Shown here: in pieces, positions 1 to 7,520 of the stretch
Layout of the letters: each line of letters begins with the position of its first letter
How positions within the stretch are numbered: the first letter of the stretch is position 1
DNA from: UBA4064 sp050179135
Lineage (GTDB): Bacteria > Desulfobacterota > Desulfobacteria > Desulfobacterales > Desulfatirhabdiaceae
NCBI GenBank assembly: GCA_050179135.1
Contig: JBFXFK010000141.1
Coordinates: 1 to 13,209, forward strand
Reading direction: 5' to 3'
Length of the DNA stretch: 13,209 bases
The notes under the pieces: model-generated
The model's database searches: none
What the model was told of the DNA's origin: nothing
What the model saw: only the letters and a program-made list of their open reading frames with translations
Made by a program: the position numbers and the translations under genes

Positions 1-124
1 GAACCGCAGAGGTCATGCTCTTCCTGAGAAGTACGTTGCTTTGCGGCAGATGGAACAATATGGTAAAGAACCTGTTCAGACTAAATCGGAACGGCATATT
101 ACTTTGCCACTAAATGGGATTGCA
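1..124. mobile_element. End of an insertion-sequence-like element (partial)
   Basis: The regulator to the right loses similarity to its family abruptly at about 124-129, inside the Walker B codons, and the DNA to the left is unrelated to it. Read outward, the foreign segment ends in CA at 123-124 (TG when read inward on the minus strand), the terminal dinucleotide of many transposable elements including the IS21 family. A plus-strand frame open from the window edge (2..196, no start visible) crosses the junction; its first 40 residues are charged and protein-like, but I do not recognise them. The other end, the transposase and the target duplication lie outside the window, so the IS assignment is inferred from the interruption and the terminus only. 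A deletion or rearrangement junction is the alternative. Confidence 0.4.
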
Positions 125-2007
125 CCCTCCAGAAAAAGAGTGGAGCCGTCAGCCACTTCAAACCGGCCGACCATACGGGTCAGTGCGCCGGTATAAGCGC
201 CTTTTTCACGCCCGAACAGTTCGCTTTCCATCAGTGTGGGGGGCAGACAGGCACAGTTCACTGTTATCAGGGGACGGTCTCTGCGCCTGCTCAGATGATG
301 AATGGCCTTGGCCAGAAGTTCTTTTCCGGTTCCGGTTTCTCCCAGGATCAGGACGGTTGAATCCGTTACCGACACATGTTCGACCTGGGAAAGAACCCGT
401 TTCATGCCATCACTACGCCCAACAATCTCTTCATGAACATGTTGAAGCTGGATTTCCTGTCTCAGAAAAAGATTTTCCTCTTCCAACAGTTGTCGCAATC
501 TGTCAATTTCCCGGAAATTTTCCCGAAGCTTCAGTTCCAGCTCCTTTCTTTGGGATATGTCACGGCTGCTGGTACGCATCCCCAAAAATTTTCCCTGCAA
601 ATCAATTATCGGCCGGCAGATATGTTCCAGCCACCGGAGTTCTCCATCCTGTCTGAAAATGCGGAATTCAATCGGGATAGTTTCCGACAGTATGGGGGAG
701 TCATGAAAATGCGTATCCCAGAGATACCGGTCTTCCGGTGCAATAATCTCTTTCAGTTTATCCGGGTTATCCAGGTATTCCTGAACCGGATACCCGGTGA
801 TCTGTTCACAGGACGGAGACATGTACTGAATGGTGCCGTCCGGATTCACCCAGTATTCCCAGTCGAGTGTGAAATCGAGAACGGTCCGGTACTTCTGCTC
901 CGATGCCTGCAATTGCTCATCGGCACGTTTCCGTGCCAGTGCATTGGCAAATACATCCGCGACCAGCCCCAGTCCCTGAATCACTTCTTTCGGCCATGTT
1001 TTCTGGGCATGAAGCGTTGAACATCCCAAAAAACCAAAAGCATGACCATCGGCCGCCAGAGGCTTCACGATGCAGGATGTGACGCCGATGCGTGCAAAAA
1101 AATCTTTTTCGCGTCTGGCTTCATCCGGAAGATCTTCCAGTCGGGAAAACTCGACAGTTTGTTCATTCTGCAGTTTTTCCAGAAGCCAGGGAAGCTCCCG
1201 GTTGTCCAGTTCTTTCCATGACATGGGAACCCCGGGCCCGACGCTATAATGCGTGGCGATACTTCGGGTCCTCCGGTTATGGAATCGGGCAACAATCGCC
1301 CGGTCAAGGCCGAGAAAACGGACCAGTTGATCCAGGGCATTTTGAATCGCGTCATCCAGCCGATCGGGGGAGAGATTGACAAACTGGGCGGATATGCGGG
1401 AAAGAATTTCTTCAAACTTCAGTCGGTCATGCAGTTCGATACGTGTCTTCTTGAGTTCCAGGATGTTGGCAAAAATTTCACCCAAAAGCTGAAGTCGGGC
1501 AAAATAGACTTCCGGCCATCTTCGCTCCCGGGTTACCGAATGGATGGAAATGGAATATCTGAAAGGCATTATTTTTCCAATCGGAATGTTCAGAACGGAC
1601 CGGGTTCCGAAGCTTTCATGGGTCTTTCTGTCAATGCCTGCCTCATCCGGCAATTCATCCAGTGAGTTATAGCATATGATGGCATGTTCGTTGACAATTT
1701 TATTAAACGTATGGGGAACCATGCTGGAAGGCAGCTCAACGGATGTCTGAAATACCGGAATCCCGGGCGCACAAGCCAGATGGGTCACAACAAATGCGTC
1801 GTTGTCAGGCAGAATTCGAAGCAGGCCTACCCGATCCACCTGAAAAAAGGTAAGAATTTCAAAAAGCGATTTCTCGATGACCGGGTCGATCCGATCGATT
1901 GGAATATTGATGAAACGGGCGGAGATTTCCGATATCAGGCTTTCAAACTTGATCCGATCTTCAAGACTTTGTTGCTCATGTTCGTTATGAATGGCTGTTT
2001 CGGACAT
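76..2007 (-). pseudogene. GAF-GAF-PAS sigma-54-dependent regulator, truncated in the AAA+ domain
   Basis: A sensor-activator that would contact sigma-54 RNA polymerase and remodel it by ATP hydrolysis. With the start at 2007 (residues MSETAIH) it is 643 residues: GAF domain about 20-185, second GAF about 200-358, PAS/PAC about 366-490, coiled coil about 490-522, then the AAA+ domain. Visible AAA+ motifs are Walker A GETGTGKE (556-563), the sigma-54 contact loop GAYTGA (603-608) and the start of Walker B, GSTLFL (621-626). The expected DE and everything after it (sensor regions, arginine finger, Fis-type HTH) are missing; about 16 foreign residues (GAIPFSGKVI...) lead to a TGA stop at 76-78. 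It cannot hydrolyse ATP productively or bind DNA as it stands, so it is a broken gene whose 3' part may lie beyond the inserted DNA. The frame is open upstream to 2205 but that stretch is inside a palindrome. ATG at 2025 is an alternative start; neither has a clear ribosome site. Confidence 0.85.
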
Positions 2008-2086
2008 TTTTATATGTATTCTCATAAAGTTGAAAGAATGGCGGTCAAATGGACCGGATTTGATACACCCGTCAGGCCATTTGATA

Positions 2087-2244
2087 AGGCTGTCGGAAAT
2101 AAATAAATCCACTGGATTGCGACGGATTTTGGTTCGTCTGCAAGGCACATCCGCCGGTGCATATCGGGATATGTGCCGGTGGATGTAACGCAGCAGGCGG
2201 ACCAAAAGACAAGCAAGATGTGGATTTATTTGTTTCCGACAGCC
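2087..2244. mobile_element. 157-bp palindromic MITE-like element with 5-bp flanking repeat
   Basis: The outer arms are inverted repeats of 25 bp (2088-2112 against 2220-2244) with one mismatch; they begin GGCTGTCGGAAA. Symmetry continues inward with a few mismatches and slips, through TTTTGG/CCAAAA blocks, to arms around a CGGG loop at 2165-2168, so the whole segment could fold into one long hairpin. The same 5-mer TGATA lies directly outside both ends (2082-2086 and 2245-2249), as expected for a target-site duplication. There is no transposase gene inside. These features fit a miniature inverted-repeat element mobilised in trans. A regulatory cruciform or long hairpin in the leader of the regulator gene (start 80 bp away) is the alternative. 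Confidence 0.6.
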
Positions 2245-2267
2245 TGATATGCCGATAGAAAGGCATT

Positions 2268-2285
2268 ATGCCGATATGTCGGCAT
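2268..2285. promoter_or_regulatory. Operator-like inverted repeat
   Basis: ATGCCGA and TCGGCAT form perfect 7-bp arms around TATG. The left-hand 9-mer ATGCCGATA also occurs directly 19 bp upstream (2249-2257), roughly two helical turns away. Dyads with a repeated half-site at that spacing are typical of dimeric repressor or activator sites. The site lies between the broken regulator and the plus-strand gene at 2501, so it could serve either. No protein can be assigned. Confidence 0.35.
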
Positions 2286-2500
2286 GAGAGTCAACCTCAA
2301 AGTGTTCAGATTCGGCCTATTATAAATAACAATTTGCATGATTTATCATAAAATATCAAGGCAGATGAACATTTTTTTCGATCTGGTATGAAATTCGCAA
2401 CCCGATAAATATTATCCTCAGGGCGAAACAGACTCGAATCCATCACGATGAGAAATCACTTTTGCAAAACAGGTCGAAAGCCGTGAGAAGAGGAGATTGG

Positions 2501-2839
2501 ATGATTCATGCAACCATCAGAATGGTGATACCGCCTTCCAAGCGGACTGAAGCACTGCAAATCCTGACTGCAATCGTCAGGAGAAACAGAATGATGCCCG
2601 GATGTCTTGGCTGCCGCATGTATCAGGAAGTGGAAGACCGGAATGCCATCATGATTGACGAGATTTGGGAACACATGGAAGATCTGGAATCCAATCTTCG
2701 TTCAAAAGACTATCTCAGCGTATTGTTGGTGGTGGAAATGGCGATGGAGAAGCCTGATATCCGGTTTGACACGATTTCCGAGTCAACCGGAGTGGATACG
2801 ATCGAGAAAGCGAGAAGCACGCTAAACAGATTGGTATGA
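2501..2839 (+). CDS. Antibiotic biosynthesis monooxygenase-like (ABM domain) protein
   Basis: A 112-residue protein made of one ferredoxin-like alpha/beta ABM (YgiN-type) domain. It opens with a beta-strand (IHATIRMVIPP), then a helix rich in charged residues (KRTEALQILTAIVRRN), then the family's PGCLGCRMYQEVED stretch and an IDEIWEH strand. ABM proteins are small dimers; some oxidise quinols or polyketides without cofactor and others have unknown or heme-related roles, so the substrate is not known here. The start at ATG 2501 is chosen because GAGGAG lies just upstream (about 2489-2494) and the family normally begins with this strand; an in-frame ATG at 2462 has no such site. The next gene starts 131 bp downstream on the same strand. 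A catalytic role is inferred from family only. Confidence 0.75.
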   Translation: MIHATIRMVIPPSKRTEALQILTAIVRRNRMMPGCLGCRMYQEVEDRNAIMIDEIWEHMEDLESNLRSKDYLSVLLVVEMAMEKPDIRFDTISESTGVDTIEKARSTLNRLV

Positions 2840-2919
2840 TAAGAAAAACAGATGGTTATCCAGGTTCTGAAACCGATTCCGGCAATGAAGATACCAGCTA
2901 AAATGACATATACCTTTTT

Positions 2920-2954
2920 ATTCTGAATTCTGAATTCTGTCTTCTGACTTCTGT
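2920..2954. repeat. Five tandem heptamers (ATTCTGA/CTTCTGT type)
   Basis: Five contiguous 7-bp units read ATTCTGA, ATTCTGA, ATTCTGT, CTTCTGA, CTTCTGT. Each unit keeps the core TTCTG and varies only at the first and last base. The array ends 16 bp before the ATG of the SulP gene, where a ribosome site would normally lie, and none is visible. It may be a slippage-generated array or a dispersed intergenic repeat. Confidence 0.85.
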
Positions 2955-2970
2955 TTTCACGATCAACAAT

Positions 2971-4662
2971 ATGAAACAAACCAATTCCATGCCCGAAAAA
3001 GCCGGATCGATTACCGCAACTGACCTGCGATTCGATATCGTCGCCGGACTGACGGCCGCCGCAGTCGTTATTCCCAAGGCAATGGCGTATGCGACTGTGG
3101 CCGGTTTGCCGGTTGCAGTGGGTCTTTATACCGCCTTTGTTCCAATGGCGATATACGCTTTTTTGGGTTCATCGAAGGTGCTCAGTGTCAGTTCCACCAC
3201 GACGATTGCAATTCTGGCCGGCACGCAGCTTGGTTTGATCGTGCCTGACGGTGATCCGTCCCGATTGATAACCGCAGCAGCCACATTGACCGCATTGGTC
3301 GGCGCGTTCCTGTTGCTGGCGGCTGCACTGCGTCTGGGATTTGTCGCCAACTTCATCTCATCTCCCGTGTTGACCGGATTCAAGGCCGGGATCGGTCTGG
3401 TGATCATTCTCGATCAGTTTCCCAAACTCCTGGGTATCCATCTGACGAAAGCGGGTTTCTTTCGTGACGTGCTGTCCCTTGCGCAGCACATACCCGAAAC
3501 ATCACTGATCACGTTGGCTATGGCAGGCGCGACATTTTTTGTTCTGATCGGTATGGAATCCCTCTGGCCACATTCACCGGCTCCGCTGGTGGCGGTGAGT
3601 GGGGGCATCGTTGCCTCGTGGTACTTCGGCCTGCACGATCAGGGCGTTTTGACGGTCGGTCTGATTCCGGAGGGGCTTCCTTCCCTGACCCTGCCGGACC
3701 TTTCACTGGTTGAACAACTGGTGCCTGGCGCATTGGGTATCGCCCTCATGAGCTTCACCGAATCGATTGCCGCCGGAAGGGCTTTTGCCAATCGCTCGGA
3801 GCCGGTGATCAATGCCAACCGGGAACTGATCGCCACCGGTGCAGCCAACCTGGGCGGGGCGCTGTTCGGCGCGATGCCGGCCGGCGGCGGCACATCGCAG
3901 ACCGCTGTCCTGCGGGCTGCCGGGGGCCGTACCCAGATTGCGTCACTCATCACCGCGGGAACCGCAGCCGCAACCATGCTGCTGCTGGCGCCGTTGCTGG
4001 GTCTTCTGCCCTATGCCACCTTGGCGGCGGTGGTGATCGTTTACTCCGTCGGACTGGTCCAGCCATCAGAGTTCCACACCATCGCCAAAATCCGACGAAT
4101 GGAGTTTTACTGGTCTGTAGCGGCTTGTATCGGCGTCCTGGTTTTCGGTACCCTGAAAGGGATCATTGTGGCCATCATCATCTCCCTCATCAGTCTGGCC
4201 AGCCAGGCTGCCAATCCGCCCGTTTATGTTATCGGCCGCAAACGGGGCGCCGATGTTCTGCGCCCCCTGCGACCTGAAAATCCGGATGACGAAATTTTCG
4301 AGGGTTTGTTGATTCTGCGTCCGGAGGGCCGCATATTCTTTGCAAATGCCCAGAATATCGCCGATAAAATCAACGCGCTGGTGGAGCAGTACCAGCCGCG
4401 GGTGGTTACGCTGGATATGAGCCGGGTGCCGGATATTGAATATACGGCACTCCAAATGCTCATCGGCGGTGAAAAACGCACTGCCGAACGCGGCATGACA
4501 ATGTGGCTTGCCGCCCTCAATCCGGGTGTACTGAAGGTGGTGCGTCAGTCCGGCCTGGCCGAATGCCTTGGGAAAGACCGGCTGCTGTTCAATGCACGCG
4601 CGGCAATCAAGCGATTTCAGTCTCTTCAGGCTGAAGGCAGTGCCGGGCACCAGGACACTTGA
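2971..4662 (+). CDS. SulP family (SLC26-like) inorganic anion permease with STAS domain
   Basis: An inner-membrane anion transporter of 563 residues, within the usual length for the family. The membrane domain covers about residues 20-410 with many hydrophobic helices. Family signatures are IPKAMAYATVAGLP (34-47), GLYTAFVP (51-58), SFTESIAAGRAFA (261-273), NANRELIATGAANL (281-294) and the GGGTSQTAV loop (305-313). A cytoplasmic STAS domain follows at about 440-555, with LDMSRVPDIEYTALQML at 481-497 resembling anti-sigma-antagonist folds. SulP members move sulfate, bicarbonate, chloride or related anions by proton or sodium coupling or exchange; the substrate cannot be read from sequence. Sulfate or bicarbonate is the natural guess in a possible sulfate reducer. 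No Shine-Dalgarno is evident before ATG 2971; ATG at 2989 is a possible alternative. It stands alone, with a promoter for the next gene after it. Confidence 0.9.
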   Translation: MKQTNSMPEKAGSITATDLRFDIVAGLTAAAVVIPKAMAYATVAGLPVAVGLYTAFVPMAIYAFLGSSKVLSVSSTTTIAILAGTQLGLIVPDGDPSRLITAAATLTALVGAFLLLAAALRLGFVANFISSPVLTGFKAGIGLVIILDQFPKLLGIHLTKAGFFRDVLSLAQHIPETSLITLAMAGATFFVLIGMESLWPHSPAPLVAVSGGIVASWYFGLHDQGVLTVGLIPEGLPSLTLPDLSLVEQLVPGALGIALMSFTESIAAGRAFANRSEPVINANRELIATGAANLGGALFGAMPAGGGTSQTAVLRAAGGRTQIASLITAGTAAATMLLLAPLLGLLPYATLAAVVIVYSVGLVQPSEFHTIAKIRRMEFYWSVAACIGVLVFGTLKGIIVAIIISLISLASQAANPPVYVIGRKRGADVLRPLRPENPDDEIFEGLLILRPEGRIFFANAQNIADKINALVEQYQPRVVTLDMSRVPDIEYTALQMLIGGEKRTAERGMTMWLAALNPGVLKVVRQSGLAECLGKDRLLFNARAAIKRFQSLQAEGSAGHQDT

Positions 4663-4714
4663 CCGATGGCGCGGCGGATTATCGAAAATTGGAATGCCCC
4701 CACAGTGAAATCTG

Positions 4715-4743
4715 TTGACCCAAATGGCACGTTACCATATTCT
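4715..4743 (+). promoter_or_regulatory. Sigma-70-type promoter for the MipA-family gene
   Basis: TTGACC (4715-4720) and TATTCT (4738-4743) are separated by 17 bp, the ideal spacing, with one mismatch to the -35 consensus and two to the -10. It sits in the 204-bp gap between the permease and the MipA-family gene and would give a leader of about 115 nt. No other good promoter was seen in this gap. Confidence 0.5.
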
Positions 4744-4765
4744 TTTCAATCAGGTTTTGAGGTCG

Positions 4766-4812
4766 GGGTACAAGATTTCACAAGATTTTTTTATGACAAG
4801 GTCCATGTACCC
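4766..4812 (+). other. Stem-loop in the leader of the MipA-family gene
   Basis: GGGTACA (4766-4772) and TGTACCC (4806-4812) are perfect 7-bp complements around a 33-nt AT-rich loop holding the direct repeat AAGATTT. It lies in the predicted leader and ends about 50 nt before the start codon. It could be an mRNA stability or regulatory hairpin; it could also be chance. Confidence 0.25.
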
Positions 4813-4866
4813 GCAAAAAATGGTTTTGGGACAAAAATTTAAAAAACACAACAAAAGGAGTGAATC

Positions 4867-5709
4867 ATGAGAGGAAAAATCACAATCAAGACGCTGACTC
4901 TGGCTGTCGTACTGGCCATCTTCACGGCCATCCTTCCCAGCGCACCGGCCCATGCCACCGGGTTTATCGAACTTAACTTCGAAAACATGCCAACCGTATT
5001 TGGTCTTGGTGTCGGAACGCTGCCGGACTACGTCGGCTCCGATGACTACACCGTTGGCGTCGCCCCGTTTTTCCGCTACACGTTCAAAGGACAGGAACGT
5101 TACATTCAGTTGATTGCCAACGAGTTTACAGTCAATATCCTCAACAATGACAAGTTTCGATTCGGTCCCCTGTTCAACTACCGGTTCGGCCGTGACGACG
5201 ATGTCGATGACGAGCTGGTCAGCCGGATGGAAGAGATTGAAGACACCGTGGAAGCCGGCGCCTTTGCCGACATTCTCTGGGTCAACGCCGCTGAAAAACG
5301 TCAACGGTTTATTTTGGGCGCCAGAATCTATCAGGATATCGGTGATGAAAGTGACGGGTTCCGCGCCAACTTGAATGCCCGCTACTGGTATCCCATAGCG
5401 AAACCGGTTGATCTCGGTATCACTGCCGGAGTCTTTTACCAGGATGACGATTATTCCAATCACTACTTTGGTGTCAATGCCGAGAACGTTGGAACCTCCG
5501 GGCTGCCCTTCTTTACCGCGGATGGCGGTTTCAACGAATATTATGCCATGGTGGGACTCAATGTTTATTTGAGCAAAAACTGGTTGTTGAGTGGCGGCAT
5601 TCGCGGCTCCATCATCTCCGGAGACCCGGCTGACAGCCCGCTTGTTGATCAGCAGGGCGATTCGACTCAGTGGGTTGGCGGCATCGGTATCGGCTATATC
5701 ATGTGGTAA
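4867..5709 (+). CDS. MipA/OmpV family outer-membrane protein
   Basis: A 280-residue outer-membrane beta-barrel protein. Residues 1-30 are a Sec signal peptide (basic start, hydrophobic core, cleavage after AHA). The mature protein starts with a strand and the family hallmark GLGVGTLPDYVGSDDY (46-61), followed by alternating amphipathic strands and ends in a GIGIGYIMW barrel strand with a terminal aromatic. MipA was first described as a scaffold for murein enzymes in E. coli, and OmpV-like members act as porins or adhesins; the exact role here is open. A strong ribosome site, AAAGGAGTG, lies 6 nt before ATG 4867. An acidic loop (RDDDVDDE, about residues 109-116) may be surface-exposed or metal-binding. 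The SYLF gene follows after 77 bp and is probably co-transcribed. Confidence 0.85.
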   Translation: MRGKITIKTLTLAVVLAIFTAILPSAPAHATGFIELNFENMPTVFGLGVGTLPDYVGSDDYTVGVAPFFRYTFKGQERYIQLIANEFTVNILNNDKFRFGPLFNYRFGRDDDVDDELVSRMEEIEDTVEAGAFADILWVNAAEKRQRFILGARIYQDIGDESDGFRANLNARYWYPIAKPVDLGITAGVFYQDDDYSNHYFGVNAENVGTSGLPFFTADGGFNEYYAMVGLNVYLSKNWLLSGGIRGSIISGDPADSPLVDQQGDSTQWVGGIGIGYIMW

Positions 5710-5786
5710 CCCGGTTCCATTTCAGATTGCTGCTGAAACAGCAGGCATCATAATTTTAACAATACCCAAGAAAAAAGGAGCTTATC

Positions 5787-6335
5787 ATGCGTATCCTGAT
5801 TCGGTTTTCAGTCATTTCAATGATGGTGATGGCCCTGTGTATCACACCGGCCATGGCCGACACTGCGGCCCAGATTGACCAGGATGTCGATGCCGCATTA
5901 CAAAAACTGTATGCCCAAACCCCGGCTGCCAAAGATCTGTCCAAAGTGGCAAAAGGGATTCTGGTTTTTCCCAGTATCATCAAGGGAGGCCTGATTGTGG
6001 GTGGCCAATATGGGGAAGGCGCCCTACGAAAAGGCGGGAAAACCGCCGGTTACTACAATACGGTCGCTGCGTCCTATGGACTGCAGGCAGGCGCCCAGAA
6101 ATTCGGGTATGCCCTGTTTTTTACAGATGAGGCGTCTCTCAAGTATCTGGATAAAAGTGACGGATGGGAACTTGGCGTCGGCCCCAGTATTGTTGTTGTA
6201 GATGAGGGAGTTGCCCGATCCCTGTCCACGACGACCGCCAAGGAAGGGATTTATGCCTTTTTCTTTGACCAGAAGGGCCTGATGGGCGGATTGGGCATCC
6301 AGGGATCCAAAATCACCCAAATTACACCCAAATGA
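5787..6335 (+). CDS. SYLF (YSC84-type) lipid-binding periplasmic protein
   Basis: A 182-residue secreted protein. Residues 1-24 form a signal peptide ending in AMA; there is no lipobox cysteine at the cleavage site, so the product should be soluble in the periplasm. The rest is one SYLF domain, with KDLSKVAKGILVFPSIIKGGLIVGGQYGEGAL (49-80) and YYNTVAASYGLQAGAQKFGYALFF (89-112) carrying the glycine-rich pattern typical of the family. Eukaryotic SYLF proteins bind phosphoinositides and actin; bacterial members are poorly understood and assumed to bind lipid. A strong site, AAAAAGGAG, precedes ATG 5787. A hairpin with a T-run follows the gene, so it may end the MipA-SYLF transcript. Confidence 0.88.
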   Translation: MRILIRFSVISMMVMALCITPAMADTAAQIDQDVDAALQKLYAQTPAAKDLSKVAKGILVFPSIIKGGLIVGGQYGEGALRKGGKTAGYYNTVAASYGLQAGAQKFGYALFFTDEASLKYLDKSDGWELGVGPSIVVVDEGVARSLSTTTAKEGIYAFFFDQKGLMGGLGIQGSKITQITPK

Positions 6336-6359
6336 TGGTAATATCCTGCCAGAAACCTG

Positions 6360-6405
6360 TTCAGGCCGACGAAGCTGACGGCCTGAATGGGAAACCGATT
6401 TTTTT
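6360..6405 (+). terminator. Probable intrinsic terminator after the SYLF gene
   Basis: TTCAGGCCG (6360-6368) pairs perfectly with CGGCCTGAA (6379-6387) around a 10-nt loop, and seven T follow at 6399-6405. The T-run starts 11 nt after the stem rather than directly, which weakens the call; partial read-through into the next gene, which starts at 6437, is likely. Confidence 0.5.
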
Positions 6406-6436
6406 CTGATTAACCGGCGTTTCAGGGAGGATAATC

Positions 6437-7468
6437 ATGTCAGGATTGAACACCGGAACATCGGGGCGTCTCACCCCGTCGTCTTCTGGAAACCGGTACC
6501 GGATAATTGCCTGGATATTGGCGGCTCCCATTCTGTTGGCCGTTATCGGCTGGGAAACCCTGGCTGTGTATTATTCCAATCTCCCGGATGGACTGAGGCT
6601 GCCCGGGGCCATTGCCATCGCACTGATCTCTTTATGCACGCTTCTCTTTATTCATCCGGGAACCCGATCCGTTCCGATTTTTTTTTGCGTGTTTTCGATT
6701 GTCATTACATGGTTCTTTTTGATCCCGCCTTCCAATGACCGGGTCTGGCTGCCGGAAAATGAACGTCTGTCCTGGGCGGACATTGACGGCGACCGGGTCA
6801 CGGTGCATGATATCCGCAATTTCGACTATCGCAGTGAGACCGACTTTACGCCCGCCTATTATGACAAGACGTTTTACGTTTCCAGACTGAGATCCGTGGA
6901 TGTAATCGCGGTTTACTGGATGGGACCGGCCATTGCCCATGTATTTCTGAGCTTTGGATTTGCCGATGGCGATCAACTGGCCATATCCATCGAGGCACGC
7001 AAGGAAAAGGGAGAAGGGTACTCCACTGTAAAGGGGTTTTTCCGTCAGTATGAACTCTATTACGTGGTGGCCGATGAACGGGATGTCATCCGGCTGCGCA
7101 CCAACTACCGCCATGATCCGCCGGAAGATGTTTACGTTTATCGGGCGCATGGACCGGTCGAGGACGGAAGGCGTCTGTTTCTGTCGTATATGGAAAAAAT
7201 CAACAGCCTGAAAGACAAGCCTGAATTTTACAACAGCCTGACGACCAACTGCACCACCAACATCTGGCTGAATGCCCGGATCAATCCGGATCATGTACCG
7301 TTCAGTTGGAAGATTCTGGCAAGCGGCTATGTTCCGGAATATCTTTATGAAACAGGTCGATTGGGTAAAAGCCTGCCCTTTTCCGAAATCCAGAAACGCG
7401 CTCATGTCAATGCCCGGGCCCAGGCTGCGGATACAGCTGCGGATTTTTCGAAGCGCATCCGGGAGTAA
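6437..7468 (+). CDS. Membrane-anchored DUF4105 (Lnb N-terminal domain) protein
   Basis: A 343-residue protein with three predicted membrane helices at about 23-46, 55-72 and 78-97, followed by a periplasmic DUF4105 domain at about 100-315. Family motifs include NDRVW (100-104), IRNFDYRS (126-133), AHVFLSFGFADGDQLAISIEAR (167-188) and NSLTTNCTTNIW (266-277). His168 and Cys272 are the best candidates for a catalytic pair. The domain is the N-terminal part of Lnb, reported as an alternative apolipoprotein N-acyltransferase; whether this protein has that activity is unknown, and here the helices precede the domain. AGGGAGG lies 8 nt before ATG 6437. The patatin gene starts 52 bp downstream on the same strand, suggesting co-transcription and a shared envelope-lipid role. 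Confidence 0.85.
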   Translation: MSGLNTGTSGRLTPSSSGNRYRIIAWILAAPILLAVIGWETLAVYYSNLPDGLRLPGAIAIALISLCTLLFIHPGTRSVPIFFCVFSIVITWFFLIPPSNDRVWLPENERLSWADIDGDRVTVHDIRNFDYRSETDFTPAYYDKTFYVSRLRSVDVIAVYWMGPAIAHVFLSFGFADGDQLAISIEARKEKGEGYSTVKGFFRQYELYYVVADERDVIRLRTNYRHDPPEDVYVYRAHGPVEDGRRLFLSYMEKINSLKDKPEFYNSLTTNCTTNIWLNARINPDHVPFSWKILASGYVPEYLYETGRLGKSLPFSEIQKRAHVNARAQAADTAADFSKRIRE

Positions 7469-7520
7469 GAGCCCTCCTCCGGAATAAACCATAAACATTT
7501 ACATGGACAAAAGGCTATAG

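Larger units (their letters stand above)
2008..2500. other. Divergent intergenic region between the regulator and the monooxygenase-like gene
   Basis: About 490 bases with no convincing gene. The half next to the regulator holds a 157-bp palindrome and an operator-like inverted repeat, both listed separately. From about 2300 to 2460 the DNA is AT-rich, with a small perfect palindrome ATGAT-TT-ATCAT near 2340-2351 and a T-run near 2371. Several TATAAA/TATTAT-like words occur, but none has a good -35 partner at the right spacing, so no promoter is called for either gene. No sigma-54 (GG-N10-GC) promoter was found. Confidence 0.6.

Noticed and set aside
2..196. Plus-strand frame open from the window edge (possible transposase C-terminus)
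   Set aside because: It crosses the junction into antisense regulator sequence, has no start in view and matches no family I recognise, so it is mentioned only under the IS-like end.
376..1020. 214-codon plus-strand open frame
   Set aside because: It is antisense to the well-conserved PAS and AAA+ coding sequence and has no recognisable domain or ribosome site.
4066..4650. 194-codon minus-strand open frame
   Set aside because: Antisense to the STAS end of the SulP permease, without domain or ribosome site.
4723..4740. Sigma-54 promoter (TGGCAC) before the MipA-family gene
   Set aside because: The -24-like TGGCAC is present, but the -12 GC element is missing at the required spacing; a sigma-70-type pair overlaps it and fits better.
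4750..5463. 237-codon minus-strand open frame
   Set aside because: It lies antisense to the MipA-family gene, which has a signal peptide, ribosome site and family motifs; the antisense product looks like a mirror artefact.
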